A DNA stretch of 64,000 nt from Pacificimonas sp036351775 (lineage in GTDB: Bacteria; Pseudomonadota; Alphaproteobacteria; Sphingomonadales; Sphingomonadaceae). Of this stretch, positions 8,190 through 16,210 are shown piece by piece. The translations under genes were made by a program, and so were the position numbers. Positions within the stretch are counted from its first letter, which is position 1, and each line of letters begins with the position of its first letter. Below the pieces are notes generated by a model. It was not told the origin of the DNA. It was given only the letters and a program-made list of their open reading frames with translations, and ran no database searches. The DNA is taken from assembly GCA_036351775.1 (NCBI GenBank), contig JAZBPX010000023.1, forward strand, positions 62,001 to 126,000, in the 5' to 3' direction.

Positions 8190-8262
8190 GGGTAAGCCCG
8201 CGAGCCGTGCCCGCGACAGGCGGCCGGCTCGCGCTTCCCCCGCTGACTGGGAGACTGACATC

Positions 8263-8580
8263 ATGGCTGACTATGGCGATACCGGATACCGGCACGAGCC
8301 GCGCTTTGAAGAGCTGGACCATGCGCATGACTGGAAGCTGGAAAACGATGACCAGGACATTCGCGGACGACCGCTTGTGAGCACAACCGGGTTCAAGATC
8401 GGCGTTATCGACGACCTGCTGATCGACAAGGGCCGCGAGCGCGTTGCCGCGGTTCGTCTGAAGGACGGGTCGATGACCGCCGCCGAAAATCTGGAGATAC
8501 ACGACGACCGCGTCATCTGGCACAGCGGCGGCGCCGGGGACCGGGCCGTGCATATGCGCGGCCGCTCGGCGACGCGCTAA
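8263..8580 (+). CDS. PRC-barrel domain protein
   Basis: A 105-aa soluble protein. Residues about 30-85 match the PRC-barrel pattern: DIRGRPLVSTTGFKIGVIDDLLID, a short charged turn, then RVAAVRLKDGSM. PRC barrels occur in photosynthetic reaction-centre H subunits, in RimM and in many small stress-related bacterial proteins. Here the domain stands alone, so no specific role can be given. GGGAGACTGACATC precedes the ATG. A terminator follows 57 bases after the stop, closing the unit begun by the membrane protein gene. Confidence 0.75.
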   Translation: MADYGDTGYRHEPRFEELDHAHDWKLENDDQDIRGRPLVSTTGFKIGVIDDLLIDKGRERVAAVRLKDGSMTAAENLEIHDDRVIWHSGGAGDRAVHMRGRSATR

Positions 8581-8637
8581 CCCGCGCGCAGCGACGACAA
8601 TTTTTGCCGGTGCCGCAAGGGCCCGGCCTCGACTGAG

Positions 8638-8670
8638 ACAGGCTTCGCGGTGGCGGGGCCTGTTTCTTTT
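8638..8670 (+). terminator. Probable Rho-independent terminator after the PRC-barrel gene
   Basis: Stem ACAGGC/GCCTGT (8638-8643 with 8658-8663), a GC-rich loop of 14 bases and a T-rich tail (TTCTTTT) at 8664-8670. It separates the plus-strand PRC gene from the convergent SRPBCC gene. Confidence 0.65.
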
Positions 8671-8683
8671 GTCCCGGCCAACC

Positions 8684-9181
8684 CTAGCCCCCGAAGCGTT
8701 CCGGGTCGCTGGCGATGAGTTTTTCGAGGTCGGGCAAGCCGCTGGCGATACCCTTGGTCAGTCCCTTTGTGATGACCCAGCCAAGGATCAGCGGCGCGCT
8801 CGCCTTGCCGGTCCAGACAAGCTCGCTGCCGCCCGGGGCCTTGCGGACGGTGTAGTCCTCGATGCCAGCGCTAATGGGCAGCGTGGTCCTGTCAAAGTAG
8901 AAGGCCATGCGTTCGCACTGGTCCCAGGCGAAGAAGACCTCCTCGATGCGGTTGCCGCCGCTGACATGGACGGTGCGGGTGGTGCCGACGCCCCAGGGCT
9001 GCGGGCTGGTCCACTCGACCCTTTCGATCGCTTTCAGCCATTCGGACCATGCCTTTGCGTCGAGAAGCGCGTTCCAGACCATTTGCGGCGGATAGGGAAA
9101 GCGGTGCGCCGCGCCCGGCTGTTTTGCCGTGCGCAGATAGTCTTCGCCTACCACCTTATGCTGCTTCGCCGTCTTCGCCAT
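8684..9181 (-). CDS. SRPBCC (START-like) superfamily protein
   Basis: A 165-aa protein with the polyketide cyclase/SRPBCC layout: a helix-grip fold opening with RFPYPPQMVWNALLDAKAWSEWLKAI (residues about 27-50), W-G-V-G-T-T-R-T-V-H and a C-terminal helix (GLPDLEKLIASDPERFGG). These proteins bind hydrophobic ligands, but neither ligand nor pathway is evident. The start at 9181 is chosen because AGGGAG lies nine bases upstream; the ATG at 9190 directly abuts that motif, which is too close to work. It stands alone, downstream of no obvious partner. Confidence 0.7.
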   Translation of the reverse strand: MAKTAKQHKVVGEDYLRTAKQPGAAHRFPYPPQMVWNALLDAKAWSEWLKAIERVEWTSPQPWGVGTTRTVHVSGGNRIEEVFFAWDQCERMAFYFDRTTLPISAGIEDYTVRKAPGGSELVWTGKASAPLILGWVITKGLTKGIASGLPDLEKLIASDPERFGG

Positions 9182-9236
9182 CGCTGCCATCTCCCTGTCT
9201 TGCCGGGGGCAGCCTAGCGGGAACGGCGGGAGGGGG

Positions 9237-10088
9237 CTAGCGAACGAGAAGGACAGGTGCGCGGACCGTCTGGAGCATGGCGGTCGTGGTGCTGCCGACG
9301 AACAGGCGGCGGAGCGGTGAGTGGCCGTAGGCACCCATGACCAGCAACGCGCCCGTGGTGCCCGCCATCACGTCGGCGATGACCGTCTCTGCCTTGCCGG
9401 GTTTCAAAATGGTGTCGACGTCGCGGCCCGCGGCAAGCGTCCGTTCGGCGCGCGAGAGATCACGCCGATGGCCCTCCGTGTCCGCCTCCGCCATCACGAC
9501 CGTAACGGGCATTCCGGCGAAGAGTGGTGAGTTGGCCAGGCGTTCCATGGCGCGTTCCGCGGCCGGACTGGCGTCATAGGCGAACACGAGGCGCTGGAGC
9601 GGTTCGACGTGCCGGGACGCGATTAGGACGGGCTTGTCACTGGCGCGGACGACCCGCTCGACCTTCGAGCCCAGATGATCGGGCGCGAATTCGTGGCTGA
9701 CCCCGCGCTTCCCCATGATGACCACGCGGGCACCGGCCTCACGCTCGATGATGGTTTCGACAATGCCGCCATGGCGGGAGAGGGTTTCGACAGAGCTGGC
9801 ACCATTTTCGCGCAGGCGCTCCTTACCGGCGGCGAGCAGCGCACGGGCGCGTTTGACCTGTAGCTTCGCGTCGGCAGCCTCCAGCGCGGTCAGCTCCTCG
9901 AGAAGCTCGCTCTTCGCGCCGAGCCCGATGGCTCCCGACAGGTCGCGGCGCTGCGCCACCGGATCATGCCGCTGGACGACGTGCAACAGCTCGATGGGCA
10001 AGTTGAGGCGCCCCGCTGCCCAGGCTGCGAGGTCGCACACGCTGTTCGCGTAGGCGGACGGGTCGATGCAGGCGAGAATGCGGTCCAT
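9237..10088 (-). CDS. Tandem universal stress protein (UspA family)
   Basis: 283 aa made of two Usp domains (residues about 1-145 and 155-283). The second carries the ATP-binding signature G-A-Y-G-H-x(8)-G-S-T-T near the C-terminus. The first has the related GKRGVSHEFAPDHLGSK. It follows a SulP transporter gene by nine bases on the same strand, with AGGAG six bases before its ATG, so both form an operon. SulP-Usp neighbours recur in bacteria and suggest stress-linked control of anion uptake, which is an inference. It ends 55 bases from the SRPBCC gene. Confidence 0.9.
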   Translation of the reverse strand: MDRILACIDPSAYANSVCDLAAWAAGRLNLPIELLHVVQRHDPVAQRRDLSGAIGLGAKSELLEELTALEAADAKLQVKRARALLAAGKERLRENGASSVETLSRHGGIVETIIEREAGARVVIMGKRGVSHEFAPDHLGSKVERVVRASDKPVLIASRHVEPLQRLVFAYDASPAAERAMERLANSPLFAGMPVTVVMAEADTEGHRRDLSRAERTLAAGRDVDTILKPGKAETVIADVMAGTTGALLVMGAYGHSPLRRLFVGSTTTAMLQTVRAPVLLVR

Positions 10089-10097
10089 GATAGGCTC

Positions 10098-11582
10098 CTA
10101 GTGCGCGCCGCCGGGCGCGTCCGCCCCCGGCTTGTCGTAGCTGGCGAAGCGCTCGATCAGCTTGGCGCTCTCGGCGCCGAGACCCGCGATCGTCACGTCG
10201 GTGCCCTCGCGGCGGAACTTCGTCACCGCCTTGTCGAGCGTGCCGATGGCGGAAATATCCCAGAAGGTCGCTTCGCTGACGTCGATGACGACCCGGTCCA
10301 GAACCTCGCGGAAATCGAACGCTCCGGCGAAATTGTCGGCTGAGGCGAAGAAGACCTGGCCCTGCACGCGGTAGGTGCGCGCGCGGCCGTCGGCGGAGAG
10401 GTCGCTTGAAACCGTGAACAGCCGCTTCACCTTCATGGCGAAGAACAGGCCGGAGAGAATCACGCCGACAGCCACCCCCTGCGCCAGATCGTGCGTCCAG
10501 ACGACGACGATAACGGTGGCGAGCATGACGACCGAGGACTGCCATGGGTGATGGCGGATGTCGCGGATCGAGCTCCAGCTGAATGTGCCGATCGACACCA
10601 TGATCATGACCGCGACGAGAGCGGGCATGGGGATCTCCGCCACCAGCGGGCCGAGAACGACGATCAGGAACAGGAGCACGCTGCCCGCCACGAAGGTGGA
10701 GAGGCGCGTCGAGCCGCCCGACTTCACGTTGATGACCGACTGGCCGATCATCGCGCAGCCGCCCATGCCGCCGAAGAAGCCGGTGACGAAGTTGGCGAGG
10801 CCCTGCCCGGCCATCTCGCGGCGCTTGTCGGAGCCATTGTCGAGAAGGTCGTCGATGATCTGCGCGGTGAGCATGGATTCGAGCAGCCCCACGGCTGCCA
10901 TGGTCAGCGAATAGGGAAAAATAATCTGCAGCGTTTCGAGGGTCAGCGGCACCTCCGGCAGCGCGAACAGCGGGAGCGTTGAGGGAAGCTCGCCCATTTC
11001 GCCGACGGTGTTCACGTCGATGCCGAACCACATGGTGAAGGCGGTGAGAAGGACGATCGCAACGAGCGGCGAGGGGATGGCCTTCGTCAGCCTTGGCAGC
11101 AAGTAGATGATGCCAAGCGCAACCGCGATCAGCGCATAGGTGATCCAGGTCACATTGATGAGCTGCGGCAGCTGCGCGGAAAAGATGAGGATCGCCAGCG
11201 CGTTGACAAAGCCTGTGATGACCGACCGCGATACATATTGCATCAGGAGGTTGAGGCGGAGGAGGCTTGCAATGCCCTGGAACACGCCCATCAGTACGGT
11301 CGCGGCGAACAGATACTCGACGCCGTGATCCCGGACCAGCGGCACGACGAGGACGGCAATGGCAGCCGTCGCCGCCGACACCATGCCAGGCCGCCCTCCA
11401 ACCAGCGCGATGATCACCGCGATGGAGAAGGAGGCGTAGAGGCCGACGCGCGGATCGACGCCCGCGATGATCGAGAAGCCGATCGCCTCAGGGATCAATG
11501 CAAGCGCGACGACGAGGCCGGCGAGGATGTTCGAGCGCGGCTCGGCGAGCCAGTCGCGGCGGTTGGTGGTGATGGCCGTCAT
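10098..11582 (-). CDS. SulP family inorganic anion transporter with STAS domain
   Basis: A 494-aa inner-membrane protein of the SLC26/SulP family, carrying sulfate, bicarbonate or similar anions. About 10-12 membrane segments fill residues 20-385, including ALALIPEAIGFSIIAGVDPRVGLYASF, the family's opening signature. The C-terminal STAS domain (about 395-490) contains VFFASADNF and VIDVSEATFWDISAIGTLDK, the anti-sigma-antagonist-like strand-helix. The start at 11582 is preferred because CAGGACA lies five bases upstream and the family N-terminus (RDWLAEPRSNILAGL) follows. It heads an operon with the tandem Usp gene. The substrate cannot be read from sequence. Confidence 0.9.
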   Translation of the reverse strand: MTAITTNRRDWLAEPRSNILAGLVVALALIPEAIGFSIIAGVDPRVGLYASFSIAVIIALVGGRPGMVSAATAAIAVLVVPLVRDHGVEYLFAATVLMGVFQGIASLLRLNLLMQYVSRSVITGFVNALAILIFSAQLPQLINVTWITYALIAVALGIIYLLPRLTKAIPSPLVAIVLLTAFTMWFGIDVNTVGEMGELPSTLPLFALPEVPLTLETLQIIFPYSLTMAAVGLLESMLTAQIIDDLLDNGSDKRREMAGQGLANFVTGFFGGMGGCAMIGQSVINVKSGGSTRLSTFVAGSVLLFLIVVLGPLVAEIPMPALVAVMIMVSIGTFSWSSIRDIRHHPWQSSVVMLATVIVVVWTHDLAQGVAVGVILSGLFFAMKVKRLFTVSSDLSADGRARTYRVQGQVFFASADNFAGAFDFREVLDRVVIDVSEATFWDISAIGTLDKAVTKFRREGTDVTIAGLGAESAKLIERFASYDKPGADAPGGAH

Positions 11583-11780
11583 GGCTGTCCTGCGATGGCG
11601 CCGACCGCAGCGTAAAATTGCGCCGCCGCGCCGCTGAGTTCGAAACTGGGTGAGAATGCGCAGGGCCAATTGACGGTGCAGCGCGGGCTTGACGCGGCAT
11701 TAGCCGCTGAAGAGGCGTGCGGCCAGCCATGCGTTCGGCATGGCAGCTCATGCGCCAGGGGCATGGGGGATAAACGCGCT

Positions 11781-12959
11781 CTACACGGCCTGTCCCGCCG
11801 CAAAGGCGCTCGCCCAGGCCCACTGGAAATTATAGCCGCCCAGCCAGCCGGTGACGTCGACCGCTTCGCCGATGGCGTAGAGGTTGGGGACGCGCTTTGC
11901 CTCCATCGTCTTCGAGGACAGTTCGGCGGTGCTGATGCCGCCGATCGTGACCTCGGCCTTGGCAAAGCCTTCGGTGCCGGTCGGTTCGAAGGGCCAGTCG
12001 CTGAGGCGCTCCTGCACCGCGCGCAGGGCCTTGTCCTTCATCTCCGCAAGCGCGCCCGGCGCATCGAGACGCTCGGTCAGGGCTTCGGCGAGGCGGGCGG
12101 GCAGGGCGGTCTTCAGCGCGGTCTGAAGCTGGGTGTTCGGGGCGGAACGTTTCTGATCCAGCAGCCAGTCGGCGTCCGCATCGGGCAGGAAGTCGATGCC
12201 GATCCGGTCTCCGCCGCGCCAGTAGCTACTGACCTGCAGGATGGCGGGGCCGCTGAGGCCGCGATGCGTGAACAGCGCCGCCTCCCGAAACCGGGTCTTG
12301 CCGGCGCGCGCAACCACTTCGGTGGAGACTCCGGACAGATCACGGAACAGCGCCTCTTCGCCGGAGAGGGTCAGCGGGACGAGCGCGGGGCGCGGCTCGA
12401 CGACCTTGAGGCCGAACTGGCGGGCCAGGCGGTAGGCGAAGTCGGTCGCGCCCATCTTCGGAATCGACGGTCCGCCCGTCGCGATGACGAGGCTGTCCAC
12501 GCTCGCCTCCGCGTCCTGCGTCACGACCCGGAAGCGCCCATCGGCGTGGCTGACGCTCTCCACCTCCTGAGACATGGCGCGGTGGACCTGCCCCTTGTCG
12601 CATTCGGAGAGGAGCAGGTCGACGATCTGGCTGGCTGACCCGTCGCAGAAGAGCTGGCCGAGGGTCTTTTCGTGGTGCGCGATGCCGTAACTGTCGACGA
12701 GGGCGATAAAATCGCGCGCCGTGTAGCGGCTTAGCGCCGACTTCGCGAAATGCGGGTTCTGCGAGAGATAGCGATCGGGCGCGGTGTTCGTGTTAGTGAA
12801 GTTGCAGCGCCCGCCGCCCGAAATCAGGATCTTCTTGCCGGGGCGGTTCGCGCGTTCAAGGACCAGCACGCGCCGCCCGCGCTTCGCCGCCTCCGCCGCG
12901 CAGAACAGGCCCGCCGCGCCCGCACCTAGGACGATCACGTCATAGCTGCGCCCGCTCAT
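11781..12959 (-). CDS. HI0933/YhiN-like FAD-dependent oxidoreductase
   Basis: A 392-aa flavoprotein. The Rossmann motif VIVLGAGAAGLFCAAEAAKRG begins at residue 9. The family-specific GKKILISGGGRCNFTN follows near 43, and VIATGGPSIPKMG near 150. The C-terminal IGEAVDVTGWLGGYNFQWAWASG-like end closes the FAD site (here ending in ASAFAAGQAV). The family is widespread, with no firmly assigned reaction. It overlaps the upstream TRIC gene by ATGA (12956-12959), so they are co-transcribed and translationally coupled. Nothing suggests a functional link between the two products. Confidence 0.88.
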   Translation of the reverse strand: MSGRSYDVIVLGAGAAGLFCAAEAAKRGRRVLVLERANRPGKKILISGGGRCNFTNTNTAPDRYLSQNPHFAKSALSRYTARDFIALVDSYGIAHHEKTLGQLFCDGSASQIVDLLLSECDKGQVHRAMSQEVESVSHADGRFRVVTQDAEASVDSLVIATGGPSIPKMGATDFAYRLARQFGLKVVEPRPALVPLTLSGEEALFRDLSGVSTEVVARAGKTRFREAALFTHRGLSGPAILQVSSYWRGGDRIGIDFLPDADADWLLDQKRSAPNTQLQTALKTALPARLAEALTERLDAPGALAEMKDKALRAVQERLSDWPFEPTGTEGFAKAEVTIGGISTAELSSKTMEAKRVPNLYAIGEAVDVTGWLGGYNFQWAWASAFAAGQAV

Positions 12960-13585
12960 TCCGTCGGCGCCCGGTAACGCGGAAAGGGCAGGGTCAGCGA
13001 CATCATTATGGCCGCAAAGCGAAGAACGAGTGCGGCCGCCAGACCCGCGAGCGCCCGAACCTCGAACCCCAGATCAACGGGCAGGAGGACAAACACAGCG
13101 CCGCCGAGAAGGGCGGGGCTGATGTACAGCTCCTTGGCGAACAGGATGGGCCGCTCACCGCAGATCACGTCGCGGATGATACCGCCAAAGGTCGCCGACA
13201 TCGCGCCGAGCAGGATGGCGACAAGCGGGTGCGCACCGAGCGATTCCGCTTTCGCCGCGCCAAGAACAGCGAACAGCGCCAGACCGGCCGCGTCCGCCCA
13301 TACCAGCCATTCCATACGGTTGCCCAGCAGCCAGCGGTTCGCTCCGGACGCAAGGATCGCACAGCTTATGCAGACCGCAATGGCGGTCGGCTGGGCAACC
13401 CAGGCCACGGGCGCATCGAGCAGGAGGTCGCGCACCGTACCGCCGCCGACGCCCGTGACGGTGGCGATGAAGGACACGCCCACAACATCCATGCCTTTCC
13501 TGAGGGCCAGCATCGCGCCCGATATGGCGAAGACCGCCGTACCGATCAGGCCGTACCAGAAGAAAATCTGCGACAGGTCGCTCAT
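12956..13585 (-). CDS. TRIC cation channel family protein (UPF0126/YicG-like)
   Basis: A 209-aa membrane protein of about seven helices made of two tandem UPF0126 units. The first has FAISGAMLALRKGMDVVGVSFIATVTGVGGGTVRDLLL (residues about 19-56); the second repeats the pattern with GAMSATFGGIIRDVICGERPILF (about 127-150). The conserved GGGTxRD and GGxxRD turns line the pore in prokaryotic TRIC trimers, which conduct monovalent cations. Length is typical. It is the first gene of a two-gene operon with the flavoprotein. Confidence 0.88.
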   Translation of the reverse strand: MSDLSQIFFWYGLIGTAVFAISGAMLALRKGMDVVGVSFIATVTGVGGGTVRDLLLDAPVAWVAQPTAIAVCISCAILASGANRWLLGNRMEWLVWADAAGLALFAVLGAAKAESLGAHPLVAILLGAMSATFGGIIRDVICGERPILFAKELYISPALLGGAVFVLLPVDLGFEVRALAGLAAALVLRFAAIMMSLTLPFPRYRAPTE

Positions 13586-13609
13586 GCTTCGCGCACCTAG
13601 CGGGGTGGG

Positions 13610-13648
13610 TATGGAAACGGAACGGGCGCGCCGGTCAGGACGCGCCCG
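13610..13648 (-). terminator. Possible terminator downstream of the RhlE-like helicase gene
   Basis: An 8-bp stem CGGGCGCG/CGCGCCCG (13623-13630 with 13641-13648) around a 10-base loop. On the minus strand it is followed by TTCCGTTTCC. It lies about 45 bases past the helicase stop and upstream of the TRIC gene. The T tract is interrupted, so this is tentative. Confidence 0.45.
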
Positions 13649-13691
13649 CTGCCATGCGTTCTATGCTGCGGAGCAATTAGCCCGCTAGCGA

Positions 13692-15284
13692 TCAGCCCTG
13701 GGGCGCGCCGCCCTCCGGGCGGCGACCGCCGCCCTTCCTGTGCGGACGCGGGCCGCCGGGACGACCGCCGCCGCCATTGGTGCCGCCACCGGGCTTACCA
13801 CCACGGGGACCGCCCTTGCCCTTATAGCCGCCGCCAGGCTTACCGTGACGCTTCGGGCCGCCGGGACCACTGGGTCCGCGATTGCCGCCATCGGCGCGCC
13901 GGTCCTGACGCTCGCCGCGTTCGCCGCGATCCTGACCGTCGGCTTTGGCCGGGTTCGGACGCGGACCGCGCCCGCCGCGCTCCTCGCGCTCCGGCGCGAA
14001 GTCGGGACGGCGACGACGCTGGCCGCCGCCATTGGCACCGCCGCGCGACCGGCGATCGCCACGTGCCGCATCGCGGCCGCCGCCCCGCCGTTCTTCACCG
14101 CTCGCACCCTTAGGCGGCAGCTTGATCTGGCCGATGCGCTCGACTTCGGCGTTGAAGTTCTCAGGCAGCGGTTCGACGGCAATGCGCTGGCGCGTCACTT
14201 TCTCGATGGCCTTCCAGTCGCCCTTTTCCGGCGGCGCGACGAAGCTGATCGCTTCGCCGTCAGCGCCTGCGCGAGCGGTGCGGCCGATACGGTGCACATA
14301 TTGTTCGGGCACCTCCGGAATGTCGAAGTTGATGACGTGGCTGACGCCCGTCACGTCGATCCCGCGCGCGGCGATATCGGTGGCCACGAGAACGCGGCAA
14401 TGCCCGTCCTTGAAGGCACCGAGGGCGCGTTCGCGCTGGGCCTGGCTCTTGTTGCCGTGAATGGCGGCGGCGCGGATGCGCGCGCCCTCCAGGTTACGGA
14501 CGATCCGGTCGGCTCCGTGCTTCGTGCGGGAAAAGACCAGTACGCGGTCATGGTCAATGCGTTCCAGCGTCAGCGTGAGAAGCGCCTGCTTTTCCTTCAT
14601 GTTGACGAAGGTACAGCGCTGCTCGACGCGTTCAGCCGTGGTCGCTTGCGGCTGCACTTCGACCTTCACCGGATTGGTCAGATACTTGCCGACCAGTTCG
14701 CTGATCTGCTTCGGCATGGTGGCGGAAAAGAACAGCGTCTGCCGGTCCTTCGGAACCATCGGGACGATGCGGCGCAGCGCGTGAATGAACCCGAGGTCGA
14801 GCATCTGGTCCGCCTCGTCGAGGACAAGGAATTCGATACGGCCAAGGTCGAGCGCGCGCTGGTCAATGAGGTCGAGCAAGCGGCCCGGCGTGGCGATCAG
14901 AACGTCGACGCCGGCGGCCAGCTTCCGCTTCTGCGGGCCGTCCTTCACGCCGCCGAAGATGGTCAGAACGTTCAGGCGCATGCCGCGGCCGTAGCTGATG
15001 AAGCTCTCGCCGATCTGGGTCGCCAGCTCGCGGGTCGGTGCCAGCACGAGAACGCGCGGGCATTTCGGCTTCAGCGAGTAGGGCTGCGTCGCCATCTGGT
15101 GGAGGATCGGGAGCGCAAAGGCGGCGGTCTTGCCGGTGCCGGTCTGCGCGATACCCAGAAGGTCGCGGCCCTCCATCGCGGGCGGAATGGCCTGCACCTG
15201 GATGGGGGTTGGGGTCTCGTAACCCTCGGACGCGACCGCCTTGGCAATCGGGGCATGAAGGTTGAAATCGGAAAACTTGGTCAT
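13692..15284 (-). CDS. rhlE: DEAD-box RNA helicase, RhlE type
   Basis: A 530-aa ATP-dependent RNA helicase. Visible motifs are the Q motif (YETPTPIQVQAIPP, near 19-32), AQTGTGKT (Walker A, near 46), PTRELATQI, DEAD within VLDEADQML (near 155), SAT in FFSATMP and HRIGRTARAG near 330. After residue 400 comes a long Gly/Arg/Lys-rich tail with RGG-type repeats, typical of RhlE proteins and probably an RNA-binding region. The role is likely ribosome assembly or mRNA decay and cold adaptation. The 5' region reads TATTTTAAAATG with no clear ribosome-binding site. It diverges from a toxin-antitoxin/rnr operon, another RNA-metabolism gene. Confidence 0.92.
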   Translation of the reverse strand: MTKFSDFNLHAPIAKAVASEGYETPTPIQVQAIPPAMEGRDLLGIAQTGTGKTAAFALPILHQMATQPYSLKPKCPRVLVLAPTRELATQIGESFISYGRGMRLNVLTIFGGVKDGPQKRKLAAGVDVLIATPGRLLDLIDQRALDLGRIEFLVLDEADQMLDLGFIHALRRIVPMVPKDRQTLFFSATMPKQISELVGKYLTNPVKVEVQPQATTAERVEQRCTFVNMKEKQALLTLTLERIDHDRVLVFSRTKHGADRIVRNLEGARIRAAAIHGNKSQAQRERALGAFKDGHCRVLVATDIAARGIDVTGVSHVINFDIPEVPEQYVHRIGRTARAGADGEAISFVAPPEKGDWKAIEKVTRQRIAVEPLPENFNAEVERIGQIKLPPKGASGEERRGGGRDAARGDRRSRGGANGGGQRRRRPDFAPEREERGGRGPRPNPAKADGQDRGERGERQDRRADGGNRGPSGPGGPKRHGKPGGGYKGKGGPRGGKPGGGTNGGGGRPGGPRPHRKGGGRRPEGGAPQG

Positions 15285-15596
15285 TTTAAAATACTTTCAG
15301 GTTCGCGGCCACCGCTTGGGAAGGCGCGCGCACGGCACGGCAAAGGACCGGTCCGCGCGAAAATTCGCAGGAACGGCCCCGCGTGAACTGGGACGTAGGA
15401 GAGTTTGGCAACTCTGAAGGTCCGGACCTCATCGGCGGTATCGTTGAAACCGCCAGCGCTTCACGCCGGTCACGGACCAGATGCTGCGGTGCAGCACTGA
15501 TGCAAGGCGGCATATGAGGACGGGCAGGGGCAGTGTCAATACAGGCGCGGTCGTCTGGGCGTTGTCCAACGCAGATGTCTGTGTTAGTACAGACGT
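15285..15596. other. Intergenic region between rhlE and the MazE/Doc-rnr operon
   Basis: 312 bases without a supported gene. It holds the 5' leader and promoter of rhlE on the left, a small hairpin (AGAGTTtggcAACTCT, about 15402-15417) in the middle and the antitoxin promoter/operator on the right. No RNA gene was recognised. Confidence 0.5.
15562..15594 (+). promoter_or_regulatory. Promoter/operator of the MazE/Doc-type toxin-antitoxin operon
   Basis: Inverted repeat GTCTGT (15577-15582) and ACAGAC (15589-15594) with a 6-base spacer ends two bases before the antitoxin ATG. A TTGTCC (15562-15567) followed after 17 bases by TAGTAC (15585-15590) could be a weak promoter overlapped by the repeat. 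If so, transcription would start at or next to the ATG (leaderless mRNA); no ribosome-binding site is visible. Confidence 0.5.
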
Positions 15597-15827
15597 ATGA
15601 ACATGCCCCTGAAACTCAGCGGCATCGGCAATTCGGTCGGTGCTATCTTTCCCAAGGAAATGCTGGCCCGTATGAAGGTCGGTAAGGGTGACGTTGTTTA
15701 CGTTACCGAGGCGCCCGATGGCAGTTATCGCCTGTCGCCTTACGATCCCGAGTTCGAAGAACAGATGAAGCACGCGGAAGCGATCATGAACGATGATCGC
15801 GACATTCTCCGTGTGCTGGCGAGGTGA
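15597..15827 (+). CDS. AbrB/MazE-type antitoxin
   Basis: A 76-aa protein with an N-terminal swapped-hairpin AbrB/MazE DNA-binding domain (LKLSGIGNSVGAIFPKEMLARMKVGKGDVVYV, residues about 5-36). A charged C-terminal tail would bind the toxin. It is paired with a Doc toxin, a combination found beside the classical Phd-Doc pair. Its TGA overlaps the toxin's GTG by GTGA (15824-15827). The inverted repeat at 15577-15594 is a plausible autoregulatory operator. ATG 15603 (the third codon) is an alternative start. Confidence 0.88.
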   Translation: MNMPLKLSGIGNSVGAIFPKEMLARMKVGKGDVVYVTEAPDGSYRLSPYDPEFEEQMKHAEAIMNDDRDILRVLAR

Positions 15828-16210
15828 CCGAGTTTCGCTGGCTGACCGCGGACAGCATCCTTGCCATTCATGACCGCCAACTTGCGGAGCATGGCGGCCC
15901 TGCGGGCCTGAAGGACGCCGGACTGTTGGAATCAGCCCTTGGACGCCCGGTCAACCAGCATGCTTACGGATCGACGGACGCAGCCGATCTGGCCGCGGCC
16001 TACGCATTCGGTATTGCGCGCAATCATCCCTTCGTGGATGGCAACAAGCGGACGGCGTGGATCGCAGCCAGGCTGTTTCTGCGCCTGAACCAGATCGAGA
16101 TTACATTCGATAAAGCGGACGCTACGGAAACCGTCCTTTCGCTGGCCGCGGGTTCACTATCTGAAGCGGAGCTCGCAGCATGGTTCCGTGCCCGGATCGT
16201 ACCCGAATGA
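15824..16210 (+). CDS. doc: Doc/Fic-family toxin (death-on-curing)
   Basis: A 128-aa Fic-fold protein. The Doc signature HPFVDGNKR lies at residues 68-76 with the catalytic His68. The family N-terminus (LTADSILAIHDRQLAEHGGPAGLKDAGLLESAL) and YAFGIARNHPF context match Doc kinases, which phosphorylate elongation factor Tu and stop translation. It starts at GTG 15824 within the antitoxin stop, and its own stop is part of an ATGA overlap with rnr (16207-16210). All three genes are thus coupled. The catalytic motif is intact. Confidence 0.92.
   Translation: MTEFRWLTADSILAIHDRQLAEHGGPAGLKDAGLLESALGRPVNQHAYGSTDAADLAAAYAFGIARNHPFVDGNKRTAWIAARLFLRLNQIEITFDKADATETVLSLAAGSLSEAELAAWFRARIVPE

Noticed and set aside
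13740..15386. 548-codon open frame on the plus strand opposite rhlE
   Set aside because: Antisense of the DEAD-box helicase, with Ala/Arg/His-rich shadow composition. The helicase reading has all motifs.
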